NCBI GenBank assembly: GCA_016290725.1 | Contig: JAEEUZ010000006.1 | Coordinates: 1-36,147 of the forward strand | Length of the DNA: 36,147 bases | Reading direction: 5' to 3' | From: Bacteroidales bacterium | GTDB lineage: Bacteria; Bacteroidota; Bacteroidia; Bacteroidales; UBA932 | In this document: one piece after another, positions 1 through 5,813 of the stretch | How positions within the stretch are numbered: the stretch's first letter is position 1 | Layout: every line of letters begins with the position of its first letter | The notes under the pieces: generated by a model | The model's input: only the letters and a program-made list of their open reading frames with translations | What the model was told of the DNA's origin: nothing | Databases searched by the model: none | Made by a program: the position numbers and the translations under genes

Positions 1-723
1 CGCCTGGCGGCATTCCGGATTTCCATGAATGAAGCCTCTCCCACGCAGCTGGTTTCTTTCTCCACGGCCCACATGGGTCCCAAGGCGGTGTTCATCGGCG
101 ACAGCATCACCTGGCAGTGGGGGCTGACTTATCGCGACATCGACAAGAGCACGATCGTCATTCCCATGAATCCCCTCCCCTCCTGGATGGAGATAAGGGA
201 CACCAAGGTAAGGGTTACCTGGCACAGCCAGTTCTTCTCCTCCAACGACTATGTGGACATGGGCATCAGCGCCAACAACACCAGCCAGATGGTGGTGCGC
301 TATCAGAACGACGTTCTCAAGCGCGACCCTCAGTGCGTTGTGATAATGGGCGGCACCAACGACCTCGCCCAGGGCGTGACCAAGGCCAATATCCTTCTGA
401 ACATCAAGAACATGGCCGAACAGGCCGATGCTCTGAACATGAAGGTCGTCCTCTGCTCTGTCACTCCCTGCAACCGCGAGTATTCGGCTCTGTCGAACCC
501 CAAGACCAAGGGCGCCCACATCATCGAACTCAACCGGATGATTAAGGAGTATGCCGACAGCAAGGGTTTCATCTACTGCGACTACTTCCCCGTCCTGGTC
601 GATGCCGACGGCCTGTCCATGCAGCAGCGCTTCTGGCTCTATGACGACCTTCATCCCAACCCGGACGCCTACACCGCCATGGAGGGCGTTATCAAACCCA
701 TAATCGATAGTATAACTGAATAA
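1..723 (+). CDS. SGNH/GDSL-family hydrolase, probably 5'-partial
   Basis: This is an SGNH-fold esterase or lipase-like hydrolase, a family that removes acyl or acetyl groups from carbohydrates and lipids. The block I motif GDSIT carries the nucleophile Ser, at about residues 25-29 counted from the ATG at 25. Block III is GGTNDL (109-114). Block V is DDLHP, with catalytic Asp208 and His210. The frame stays open from base 1 through that ATG, so the true start and any signal peptide may lie before the window; the right-hand end is complete (TAA 721-723). The next ORF begins only 10 nt later, so the gene probably shares a transcript with the small ORF and GLUG lipoprotein that follow. The substrate cannot be told from sequence. 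The family call is firm; acetylxylan esterase-like or lysophospholipase-like roles are both possible. Confidence 0.85.
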   Translation, partial: RLAAFRISMNEASPTQLVSFSTAHMGPKAVFIGDSITWQWGLTYRDIDKSTIVIPMNPLPSWMEIRDTKVRVTWHSQFFSSNDYVDMGISANNTSQMVVRYQNDVLKRDPQCVVIMGGTNDLAQGVTKANILLNIKNMAEQADALNMKVVLCSVTPCNREYSALSNPKTKGAHIIELNRMIKEYADSKGFIYCDYFPVLVDADGLSMQQRFWLYDDLHPNPDAYTAMEGVIKPIIDSITE

Positions 724-733
724 TAATAACATT

Positions 734-892
734 ATGGTAAAAACTTATCTGACAACACGGCAGGCGTACGAGGCTCCCGATACGTCTGTGACACAGATTC
801 AGATGGAGACACGTTTCCTGGACTCCATTACTACAACAAACAACGAGATTCAGGACATGTATCTCGAGGAAATTGAAGACGAAGATTTTTAA
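734..892 (+). CDS. Small acidic protein upstream of a GLUG lipoprotein (copy 1)
   Basis: This 52-codon ORF starts with MVKTYLTT, has a central AYEAP motif followed by QIQMETRFL, and ends in the acidic tail EEIEDEDF. It has no signal peptide or membrane segment. It lies 10 nt after the SGNH hydrolase stop and 15 nt before the GLUG lipoprotein start. An AGGAGG sequence just after its stop could serve as ribosome binding site for the lipoprotein. Two other ORFs of the same size and layout, at 5645 and 32499, also sit immediately before GLUG lipoproteins and share the TT...YxxP...E pattern and an acidic end. That recurrence is the main evidence that it is translated. The function is unknown; a leader or coupling peptide, a secreted-peptide precursor or a chaperone-like partner are all possible. 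Confidence 0.7.
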   Translation: MVKTYLTTRQAYEAPDTSVTQIQMETRFLDSITTTNNEIQDMYLEEIEDEDF

Positions 893-907
893 TAGGAGGA
901 AAGAAGT

Positions 908-3406
908 ATGAAAAAGTATTTGATTTTTGCTTTCGTCCTCTTTGCAGGACTTTCTGTAGTTCTTTCCTGCTCCAAGATCGAGAAGGAAATCGACAATCCC
1001 GTTGTTGAACCTGAAACCGAGGTTGTAAGCATTCCCGTGACCGTTACTGCCACACTCCCTGATGTCGACACCAAGGTTGCATTTGAAGCCACATTTGACG
1101 CAGCCAGCAAACCCACTGCGATGAAACGCACCTGGGAAGCTGATGATAAGCTTCGCGTCATCAATCCGTCGAACACCTCCCAGTATGTCGACCTTGATCT
1201 TGAATCCGGTTCCACCACAGCAACTGCTGTTTTCCATGGCACGCTGGATTTCACTTCATCGACCTACAATGTTGAAGTTTTCGATGGCAAATCTCCTGTC
1301 ACCAATTACAGCGTTCAGACTCAGGCCAAAAACGACGATACCGATCACCTGCGTTTCGTTGCATCTGCAACTGGCGTTACCGACCTCACCGCTGCAATCG
1401 CTCTGACTGAGTCCTCCGGAGTCCTTGGCATCATTGCTCAACTCCCTGCCTCTGCAACCGAAATCGAGTCTGTCGAGATTGTGAAAATCAGCACCAACTC
1501 AACGGTCCTGAAAATTAATCTCACCAACCCCGCGGTAAGCGGTCAAGTGTTGAAGCTCTATGCAAATATGCAGGCCGGTTTAACCATCGACAAAGGTGAA
1601 TACTTCATCCGCTTCAATGCCCCTTCAACAGCAGCGCACACGGTTTACACACGCTACTACAATCTTGCAAGCGACGTTGCTTTCGGGACCCAGGCATCCG
1701 GCGTAGGCGAATACCGCACCCTCAAGCTGAACTGCGTCAATACCGACAAGTATGCCGGCGGCTCCGACAATGGCTCCGCCACCGCTCCGTACCTCATTGC
1801 GGATGGATATCAGCTCGCCGCGATTAATTCTTATGCGAGCACCTCTGCTACGACATACTTCAAGCTGATTGATAATATCGACATGACAGGTATTACTCAT
1901 GCTCCCATCAACACTGGCATTTCTGGCTATACGATTAATGTGGACTTTGACGGAAACAATAAAACCATCAGTAAACTTGGCACCAGCTTGTTCTATGTGT
2001 TTAAAGGCTCTATCAAGGACCTTACCCTGGATAATTGTTCGGTTAGCAAGAGAGGAATCTTTGCTGAGTATTGCCAGGGAACAGGGCATGTTATCACCAA
2101 CGTGGATATAACAAACGGAACTTTAGAGGGAGGCAGTTTTTCTGGTGGATTGATTGGAAGAATCAACAACGGCAGTGACGGAGTTACCTCTGTGACTATC
2201 ACGGACTGTACTATTTCTGATACCAAAGTAAAAGGTGCAGGTAATGTTGGCGGGATGATTGGTCAAGCAGATGCATTAGTAAAGGTCTCCAGATGTGCTG
2301 TTTCCGGAGGTACTGTTACCTCAACCGCTCAGTTTTGTGGCGGTTTGATTGGCAATGCCAGAAATTACGCTTCTACCTTTACAGACTGCCACGTCTCAAA
2401 TATTACCGTTACTTCTTCCGCTGACCGAGTCGGTGGCCTTGCAGGACAAACTGAAAAACTGACAGCAGTCAATAATTGTTCTTCCACGAATGCAATTGTA
2501 ACGGGAACCATAAACCTTGGCGGACTTTTGGGTATTCTCTATGGTAGTGCCACGGACTGCACTTCAGCCGGAGGATCAATCACCTCAACCAATACGACCT
2601 CTAATACCGACATCGGTCTTGGCGGCCTGGCTGGTTGGTTACAGTACGGCATCATTTCACACTGCTCTTCATCGGTGAGTATCAACCAAACCACAAATGG
2701 CCGTGACATCGGTGGCCTCGTGGGCAAAATGGTTGATGGAACTATTGAAAAGAGCTATGCAACCGGCAATGTCAGTGGTATTCAACGCAATGTCGGCGGT
2801 CTGGTGGGCTTGATTACTCTCGATTCTGGTACCGCGAGTATATCCAACTGCTATTGTACTGGCAATGTTACTGCAAATTCATATTGCGGAGGATTCCTTG
2901 GCCTTCAAGAGAAGGGAAGCGTTTTAATTCAGAATTGTTATGCAAGCGGCAATATTTCTGCGACTGGCGGCTTTGCCGCAGGCGGTATGATAGGTGTTGC
3001 GAGTACCGCGGACTTTACTATGAGTAACAGTGCTGCCTGGAATGGGTCCATTACCCCCAAGAACTACGGTGCAGAAAACTGGAGTTCCGGTGCTGTCGTA
3101 GGTGTAACCTTCCCGAAATGCACACTTACAGACAACTACCGTAACCCCGCAATGTCTTTGACTGCATATTGGGTGCCAGCTGCTGGCTTTAACCATCCTA
3201 ACGTCATCTCTACACGCCCTCTAACTGTTAGCGATGGTGCAGAGATGTCCGATACCGGTACAGGTAAAGGACAGGCTCACTATCCTCAGTATCCTTACCA
3301 CGGCAAGGTAGAAGCAGGTAAGACACTCTCTCAGCTCGCTTCCACCACTCTTGGCTGGGACAGCACCGTCTGGGACTTCACCGACGACCTGCCTACTCTG
3401 AAGTAA
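908..3406 (+). CDS. GLUG-repeat surface lipoprotein with fimbrillin-like N-terminus (copy 1)
   Basis: This 832-aa protein begins MKKYLIFAF with lipobox VLSC, predicting a lipid-anchored envelope protein, probably surface exposed. Residues about 30-275 form a beta-rich domain resembling Bacteroidales fimbrillin-like proteins (DTKVAFEA, TWEADDKLRV). The sequence DKYAGGSDNGSATAPYLIAD near 279-298 links it to the repeats. From about 300 to 720 there are many GLUG-type repeats (GGLIG, GGLVG, ITNC, CYCTGNV, SYATGNVSG), expected to build a beta-solenoid. The C-terminus WDSTVWDFTDDLPTLK is a shared end signature. The gene at 5814 is a paralogue with the same order. AGGAGG lies 8 nt before the ATG, a strong SD for this phylum. 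Adhesin or glycan-binding roles are typical guesses for such repeats, but the ligand is unknown. Confidence 0.85.
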   Translation: MKKYLIFAFVLFAGLSVVLSCSKIEKEIDNPVVEPETEVVSIPVTVTATLPDVDTKVAFEATFDAASKPTAMKRTWEADDKLRVINPSNTSQYVDLDLESGSTTATAVFHGTLDFTSSTYNVEVFDGKSPVTNYSVQTQAKNDDTDHLRFVASATGVTDLTAAIALTESSGVLGIIAQLPASATEIESVEIVKISTNSTVLKINLTNPAVSGQVLKLYANMQAGLTIDKGEYFIRFNAPSTAAHTVYTRYYNLASDVAFGTQASGVGEYRTLKLNCVNTDKYAGGSDNGSATAPYLIADGYQLAAINSYASTSATTYFKLIDNIDMTGITHAPINTGISGYTINVDFDGNNKTISKLGTSLFYVFKGSIKDLTLDNCSVSKRGIFAEYCQGTGHVITNVDITNGTLEGGSFSGGLIGRINNGSDGVTSVTITDCTISDTKVKGAGNVGGMIGQADALVKVSRCAVSGGTVTSTAQFCGGLIGNARNYASTFTDCHVSNITVTSSADRVGGLAGQTEKLTAVNNCSSTNAIVTGTINLGGLLGILYGSATDCTSAGGSITSTNTTSNTDIGLGGLAGWLQYGIISHCSSSVSINQTTNGRDIGGLVGKMVDGTIEKSYATGNVSGIQRNVGGLVGLITLDSGTASISNCYCTGNVTANSYCGGFLGLQEKGSVLIQNCYASGNISATGGFAAGGMIGVASTADFTMSNSAAWNGSITPKNYGAENWSSGAVVGVTFPKCTLTDNYRNPAMSLTAYWVPAAGFNHPNVISTRPLTVSDGAEMSDTGTGKGQAHYPQYPYHGKVEAGKTLSQLASTTLGWDSTVWDFTDDLPTLK

Positions 3407-3409
3407 TTG

Positions 3410-3449
3410 TCATTTCGACCAAGGCCCTTTGGGCCGCGTGGAGAAATCT
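3410..3449. repeat. REP-like palindromic intergenic element
   Basis: The stretch starting TCATTTCGACC and ending GTGGAGAAATCT folds around GGCCC-TTT-GGGCC (3423-3435), with outer arms ATTTC (3412-3416) and GAAAT (3443-3447). It lies just after the GLUG stop codon. From memory, similar TCATTTCGA...GAGAAATCT elements are scattered between genes in many Bacteroidota genomes; only one copy was seen here. Confidence 0.5.
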
Positions 3450-3462
3450 CATTCTCACACCA

Positions 3463-3496
3463 CTTCCCCACCCCTCCCGGGCGGGGAAGTTTTTTT
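3463..3496 (+). terminator. Rho-independent terminator after GLUG lipoprotein 1
   Basis: CTTCCCC (3463-3469) pairs with GGGGAAG (3483-3489), with CCCGGG inside the loop, followed by a run of seven T. The 3' portion recurs almost exactly at 3926-3950, so the small cassette between is bracketed by matching terminators. Confidence 0.85.
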
Positions 3497-3504
3497 GAAA
3501 TAGA

Positions 3505-3535
3505 TTTGTTTGAAAGAAATAAAAGCGTATCTTTG
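3505..3535 (+). promoter_or_regulatory. Bacteroidota-type promoter for the 58-aa protein
   Basis: A -33 TTTG (3505-3508) and a -7 TATCTTTG (3528-3535) are separated by 19 nt, matching the phylum consensus TTTG-N19-TAnnTTTG. Transcription would begin near 3541-3543, giving about 150 nt of untranslated leader before the ATG at 3692. Confidence 0.75.
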
Positions 3536-3550
3536 TAGCAGCATAATGAA

Positions 3551-3685
3551 AGATTTCCCGCTTCGGCGGTTTGAGTCCATTCATCTAAAGGTATTTCAGC
3601 CCTCACTGGAATACCTTTTCCTATAGAAATAAAGCCGCAGGGGTACTTCTGCCCCTCCCGAAATCCTTCAGCGGACTCAAAATCT
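3551..3685 (+). promoter_or_regulatory. Highly structured 5' leader (candidate cis-regulatory RNA)
   Basis: The leader holds several strong helices. CCGC-TTCG-GCGG (3558-3569) is an ultra-stable UUCG hairpin. TTTGAGTCC (3570-3578) pairs with GGACTCAAA (3673-3681), enclosing two further hairpins. One is AAAGGTATT/AATACCTTT (3587-3595 with 3610-3618), extended by a U-G wobble and CAG/CTG. The other is AGGGGTA-cttc-TGCCCCT (3639-3656). AGATTT (3551-3556) can pair with AAATCT (3680-3685), partly competing with the long stem. The fold ends about 6 nt before the start codon, a layout suited to control of translation. It does not match a riboswitch class I recognise. Confidence 0.6.
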
Positions 3686-3691
3686 TTTATT

Positions 3692-3868
3692 ATGCAAACA
3701 GTGAAGGACATTCGCTTGAGCGTGAGCCTGTACTTAGAGTATGGGACTCCTAAGCTTGTCAAGGTAAAGGCGCACAATCGCCATCACAATGGCAAGATCG
3801 TGAAGGTTCGTTCTCACTACCGACGCGTTGAGGGACGCCAAGTAGCAAAGAACGGACATTCCCGTTAA
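3692..3868 (+). CDS. 58-aa basic protein of unknown function
   Basis: The ORF begins MQTVKDIRLSVSLYLEYG and continues with a Lys/Arg/His-rich half containing HNRHHNGKIVKVRSHYRR, ending KNGHSR. It has no signal peptide, membrane segment or cysteine, and its strong positive charge suggests nucleic acid or ribosome contact, which is inference only. It has its own consensus promoter, a folded leader and tandem terminators, so it looks like a self-contained single-gene unit rather than a chance ORF. Its codons read smoothly in one frame and no competing ORF covers it. I do not recognise the family. Confidence 0.65.
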   Translation: MQTVKDIRLSVSLYLEYGTPKLVKVKAHNRHHNGKIVKVRSHYRRVEGRQVAKNGHSR

Positions 3869-3894
3869 GGCAACCCTGATTCGACCTGCGGCCC

Positions 3895-3950
3895 GGGGAG
3901 AGCGACAGCTCTCCCTTTATTCTGCCCCTCCCGGGCGGGGAAGTTTTTTT
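3895..3950 (+). terminator. Tandem terminators after the 58-aa gene
   Basis: The first is the perfect 8-bp hairpin GGGAGAGC-gaca-GCTCTCCC (3896-3915) followed by TTTATT. The second is CCCC/GGGG around a CCCGGG core (3925-3940), followed by AAG and seven T (3944-3950). The second nearly duplicates the terminator at 3463-3496. Confidence 0.75.
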
Positions 3951-3978
3951 GTGTTCAACACGAAAATGACTATATTTG
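3948..3978 (+). promoter_or_regulatory. Promoter of the MNT-HEPN pair, overlapping a terminator
   Basis: A -33 TTTG (3948-3951) and a -7 TATATTTG (3971-3978) are separated by exactly 19 nt. The -33 box uses the last T residues of the preceding terminator. The start point would fall near 3983-3986, at the ATG at 3985, so the transcript may be leaderless. Confidence 0.75.
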
Positions 3979-3984
3979 CAGAGG

Positions 3985-4308
3985 ATGAGTCGTAAAGAAG
4001 AACATATTCTGAGTTTGCTGAAAGCAAAGGTCCGAGAGGTGATGCCCCCCGGTGTCCGTGTTTTTCTTTACGGGTCACGGGCAAGAGGTGATTATCATCG
4101 CGATTCAGACTGGGATTTACTTATTCTTGTTAATAAACCCAGGGCTGAGATGAAGGATTTTGACAATCTATCATATCCTCTCACAGAAATCGGCTGGGAG
4201 AATGGCGCTGCGGTCATTCCTGTTGTATACGGGCGCGAAGAGTGGAGCCACCCGGCCTCCCTCCTTTTTAGAAAGAGTGTTGAACAAGACGCAATTGAAC
4301 TGACATGA
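3985..4308 (+). CDS. Minimal nucleotidyltransferase (MNT) of an MNT-HEPN pair
   Basis: This 107-aa protein has the polymerase-beta-type signature GSRARG (30-35) and SDWD (41-44), whose two Asp residues bind metal. In MntA-HepT systems the MNT protein adenylylates its HEPN partner and acts as antitoxin. The usual third carboxylate is not obvious: the equivalent strand reads AAVIPVVYG, so activity may be altered. The ATG at 3985 is chosen over an in-frame TTG at 3976 because that TTG lies inside the -7 box. The stop overlaps the next start as ATGA (4305-4308), showing tight coupling. The family assignment is good; an antitoxin role is inferred from the pairing. Confidence 0.85.
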   Translation: MSRKEEHILSLLKAKVREVMPPGVRVFLYGSRARGDYHRDSDWDLLILVNKPRAEMKDFDNLSYPLTEIGWENGAAVIPVVYGREEWSHPASLLFRKSVEQDAIELT

Positions 4309-4700
4309 GTTTAACCAACGAAGAAAGGACATACATAGTCCAAATGGAACTCGAAAAAGCCGACAGATTTCTGGGGCAGGCCAAGTCGGTTGCCGAAAGC
4401 CAGATGTGGGATTTGGTTGCCAACAGGATTTATTATTCTGTCTACCATGCAGTACTGGCATTGTTTATCCATGATAAGATAGAAGCAAGAACCCACAAGG
4501 GTGCCGTAGTAGTATTCGGACAACGATATGTATCTACTGGCATATTCGACAAGAAGTGGGGTAAGCTTTATGCCAAACTCCAGGACCTTCGGGAAAAATG
4601 TGACTACAATTTAGTATACGCCACAACCGAAGAAGAAATGAAACCACTCATGGATGAGGCCGAACTCTTGATTGCAGAGATTAAGAGTCATATCTTATAA
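4305..4700 (+). CDS. HEPN-domain protein (candidate HepT-like RNase toxin)
   Basis: This 131-aa helical protein of the UPF0332/HEPN group contains RIYYSVYH (41-48), an R-x6-H arrangement within the R-x4-6-H range of catalytic HEPN RNases. The tyrosines inside the motif resemble sites modified by partner nucleotidyltransferases in HepT-MntA systems. It overlaps the MNT gene by four bases. Together they form a complete two-gene module with its own promoter. Order is MNT then HEPN. Toxicity is inferred; some HEPN/MNT pairs in this group have no demonstrated toxin activity. Confidence 0.85.
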   Translation: MSLTNEERTYIVQMELEKADRFLGQAKSVAESQMWDLVANRIYYSVYHAVLALFIHDKIEARTHKGAVVVFGQRYVSTGIFDKKWGKLYAKLQDLREKCDYNLVYATTEEEMKPLMDEAELLIAEIKSHIL

Positions 4701-4708
4701 GCCTCCCA

Positions 4709-5539
4709 ATGATAGTAATAGTAGAAAGCGGCGCCACTAAGAGCGATTGGCGCGTACTCTCCCCCGACGGCCGGGAACTCAAACGCTTCACCCGCGGCGG
4801 CACCAACGTCTCCACGATGCGCCTGGAGGACATCAAGGCTACTCTCGCGGAGGCCATCACTTCCGAAGGCCTCTCCGGGGCCGATGGCTTCTACCTCTAC
4901 ACAGCCGGCGTGGTTACTCCGGAAATATCGGCCTCCCTCACTTCCTTCCTGAAGGAGCATTTTGCCGATGTGGACATCCAGAACGACCTGATGGGCGCAG
5001 CCAGGGCCGTATGCGGACACATGCCCGGGATTGCCGCCATCATCGGCACAGGTTCCAATACCTGTTTCTACGACGGAACTTCTGTTAGCCAGAAAGTGTA
5101 TTCCGGAGGCTACATCATTGGCGATGACGGCAGTGCCGCAGCTCTGGGAAAGTTGTTTCTGGCCGATTTCATCAAGGGGCTGGTCCCATCCGAGATTGCC
5201 TCCGAATTCGCCCGCGAGTTCGATGCCTCATACGCCGCAATTGTTCAGGGCGTATACCGTAGCCCCTCCCCTTCCGCATACCTTGGCAGCCTTGCGCCAT
5301 TCATCTTGAAGAGGTACGATAGACCATATATCAAGTTCCTGGTAGACAGAAACTTCCAAGCTTTCATCGACCGGTCCCTCATCCGCTATGACACCCCGGA
5401 TTATCCGGTTGGCATCGTGGGCGGCTTCGGCTGGGCCTGCCGTGAAATCATCGCCCCCCTCTGCGCCGACTCCGGCGTCCGCATCTCCCGCTTCCTCCCC
5501 GCCCCCATCGACGGCCTGTGCGAGTACCACACCCGCTAG
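4709..5539 (+). CDS. BadF/BadG/BcrA/BcrD-type kinase, probably N-acetylglucosamine kinase-like
   Basis: This 276-aa protein of the ASKHA ATPase superfamily begins with the phosphate-binding loop VESGATKSDW (5-14). It also has GTGSNT (the second phosphate loop, about 112-117) and GGYIIGDDGSAAALG (about 131-145), characteristic of Bacteroidota glucosamine or GlcNAc kinases. It would phosphorylate an amino sugar with ATP in the cytoplasm. No signal peptide is present. It starts 8 nt after the HEPN stop, so it may be read from the same promoter, though function gives no link to that pair. GlcNAc released by NAGPA enzymes elsewhere in the window could be a substrate, which is speculation. Confidence 0.8.
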   Translation: MIVIVESGATKSDWRVLSPDGRELKRFTRGGTNVSTMRLEDIKATLAEAITSEGLSGADGFYLYTAGVVTPEISASLTSFLKEHFADVDIQNDLMGAARAVCGHMPGIAAIIGTGSNTCFYDGTSVSQKVYSGGYIIGDDGSAAALGKLFLADFIKGLVPSEIASEFAREFDASYAAIVQGVYRSPSPSAYLGSLAPFILKRYDRPYIKFLVDRNFQAFIDRSLIRYDTPDYPVGIVGGFGWACREIIAPLCADSGVRISRFLPAPIDGLCEYHTR

Positions 5540-5545
5540 GCACAT

Positions 5546-5577
5546 TTTGCATTTTTCCTGCAAAAAACATATATTTG
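5546..5577 (+). promoter_or_regulatory. Promoter for small ORF 2 and GLUG lipoprotein 2
   Basis: A -33 TTTG (5546-5549) and a -7 TATATTTG (5570-5577) are separated by 20 nt. Transcription would start near 5584, leaving about 60 nt of leader with a small CGCG-TGAG-CGCG hairpin. A short TTTTGCA/TGCAAAA inverted repeat lies between the two boxes. Confidence 0.75.
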
Positions 5578-5644
5578 TAGGATTTCACGCGTGAGCGCGC
5601 GGAACGAAACACCACGAAACTAGTAAAACTAATAATAATCAAAA

Positions 5645-5797
5645 ATGATGAAATCCAGCATCACAACACCCGGAACGTACGAGGCTCCCGTAACGTTCTC
5701 GGTTCTGATTGAGCAGGAGCACAATTTCACGGCCACCACAAATGGCCCTGCCCTTGACACCATGGGTACGAACGAATTGTTTGACGAAGATTTTTAA
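5645..5797 (+). CDS. Small acidic protein upstream of a GLUG lipoprotein (copy 2)
   Basis: This 50-codon ORF begins MMKSSITTPGTYEAP and continues VTFSVLIEQEHNF, ending NELFDEDF. It shares the TYEAP/AYEAP core and terminal DEDF with the ORF at 734, and the general layout with that at 32499. The spacing to the following GLUG lipoprotein is 16 nt, close to the 15 nt at copy 1. It is the first gene behind a consensus promoter, so it is certain to be within the mRNA if that promoter is used. Start at 5645 or at the adjacent ATG 5648. No signal peptide; function unknown. Confidence 0.7.
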   Translation: MMKSSITTPGTYEAPVTFSVLIEQEHNFTATTNGPALDTMGTNELFDEDF

Positions 5798-5813
5798 GGG
5801 GAGGACAGAAGCT

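Noticed and set aside
3541-3950. tmRNA or RNase P RNA within the promoter-to-terminator unit of about 400 nt
   Set aside because: The conserved core sequences of these RNAs are missing, and a clean 58-codon ORF fills the second half.
4709-5539. Kinase as a third component of the MNT-HEPN module
   Set aside because: It is close (8 nt) but is a typical sugar kinase with no known tie to such pairs; co-transcription alone is not enough.
5709-5813. Upstream extension of GLUG lipoprotein 2 by 35 residues
   Set aside because: It would place the lipoprotein signal peptide internally and overlaps the small ORF in another frame; the ATG at 5814 gives a normal signal.
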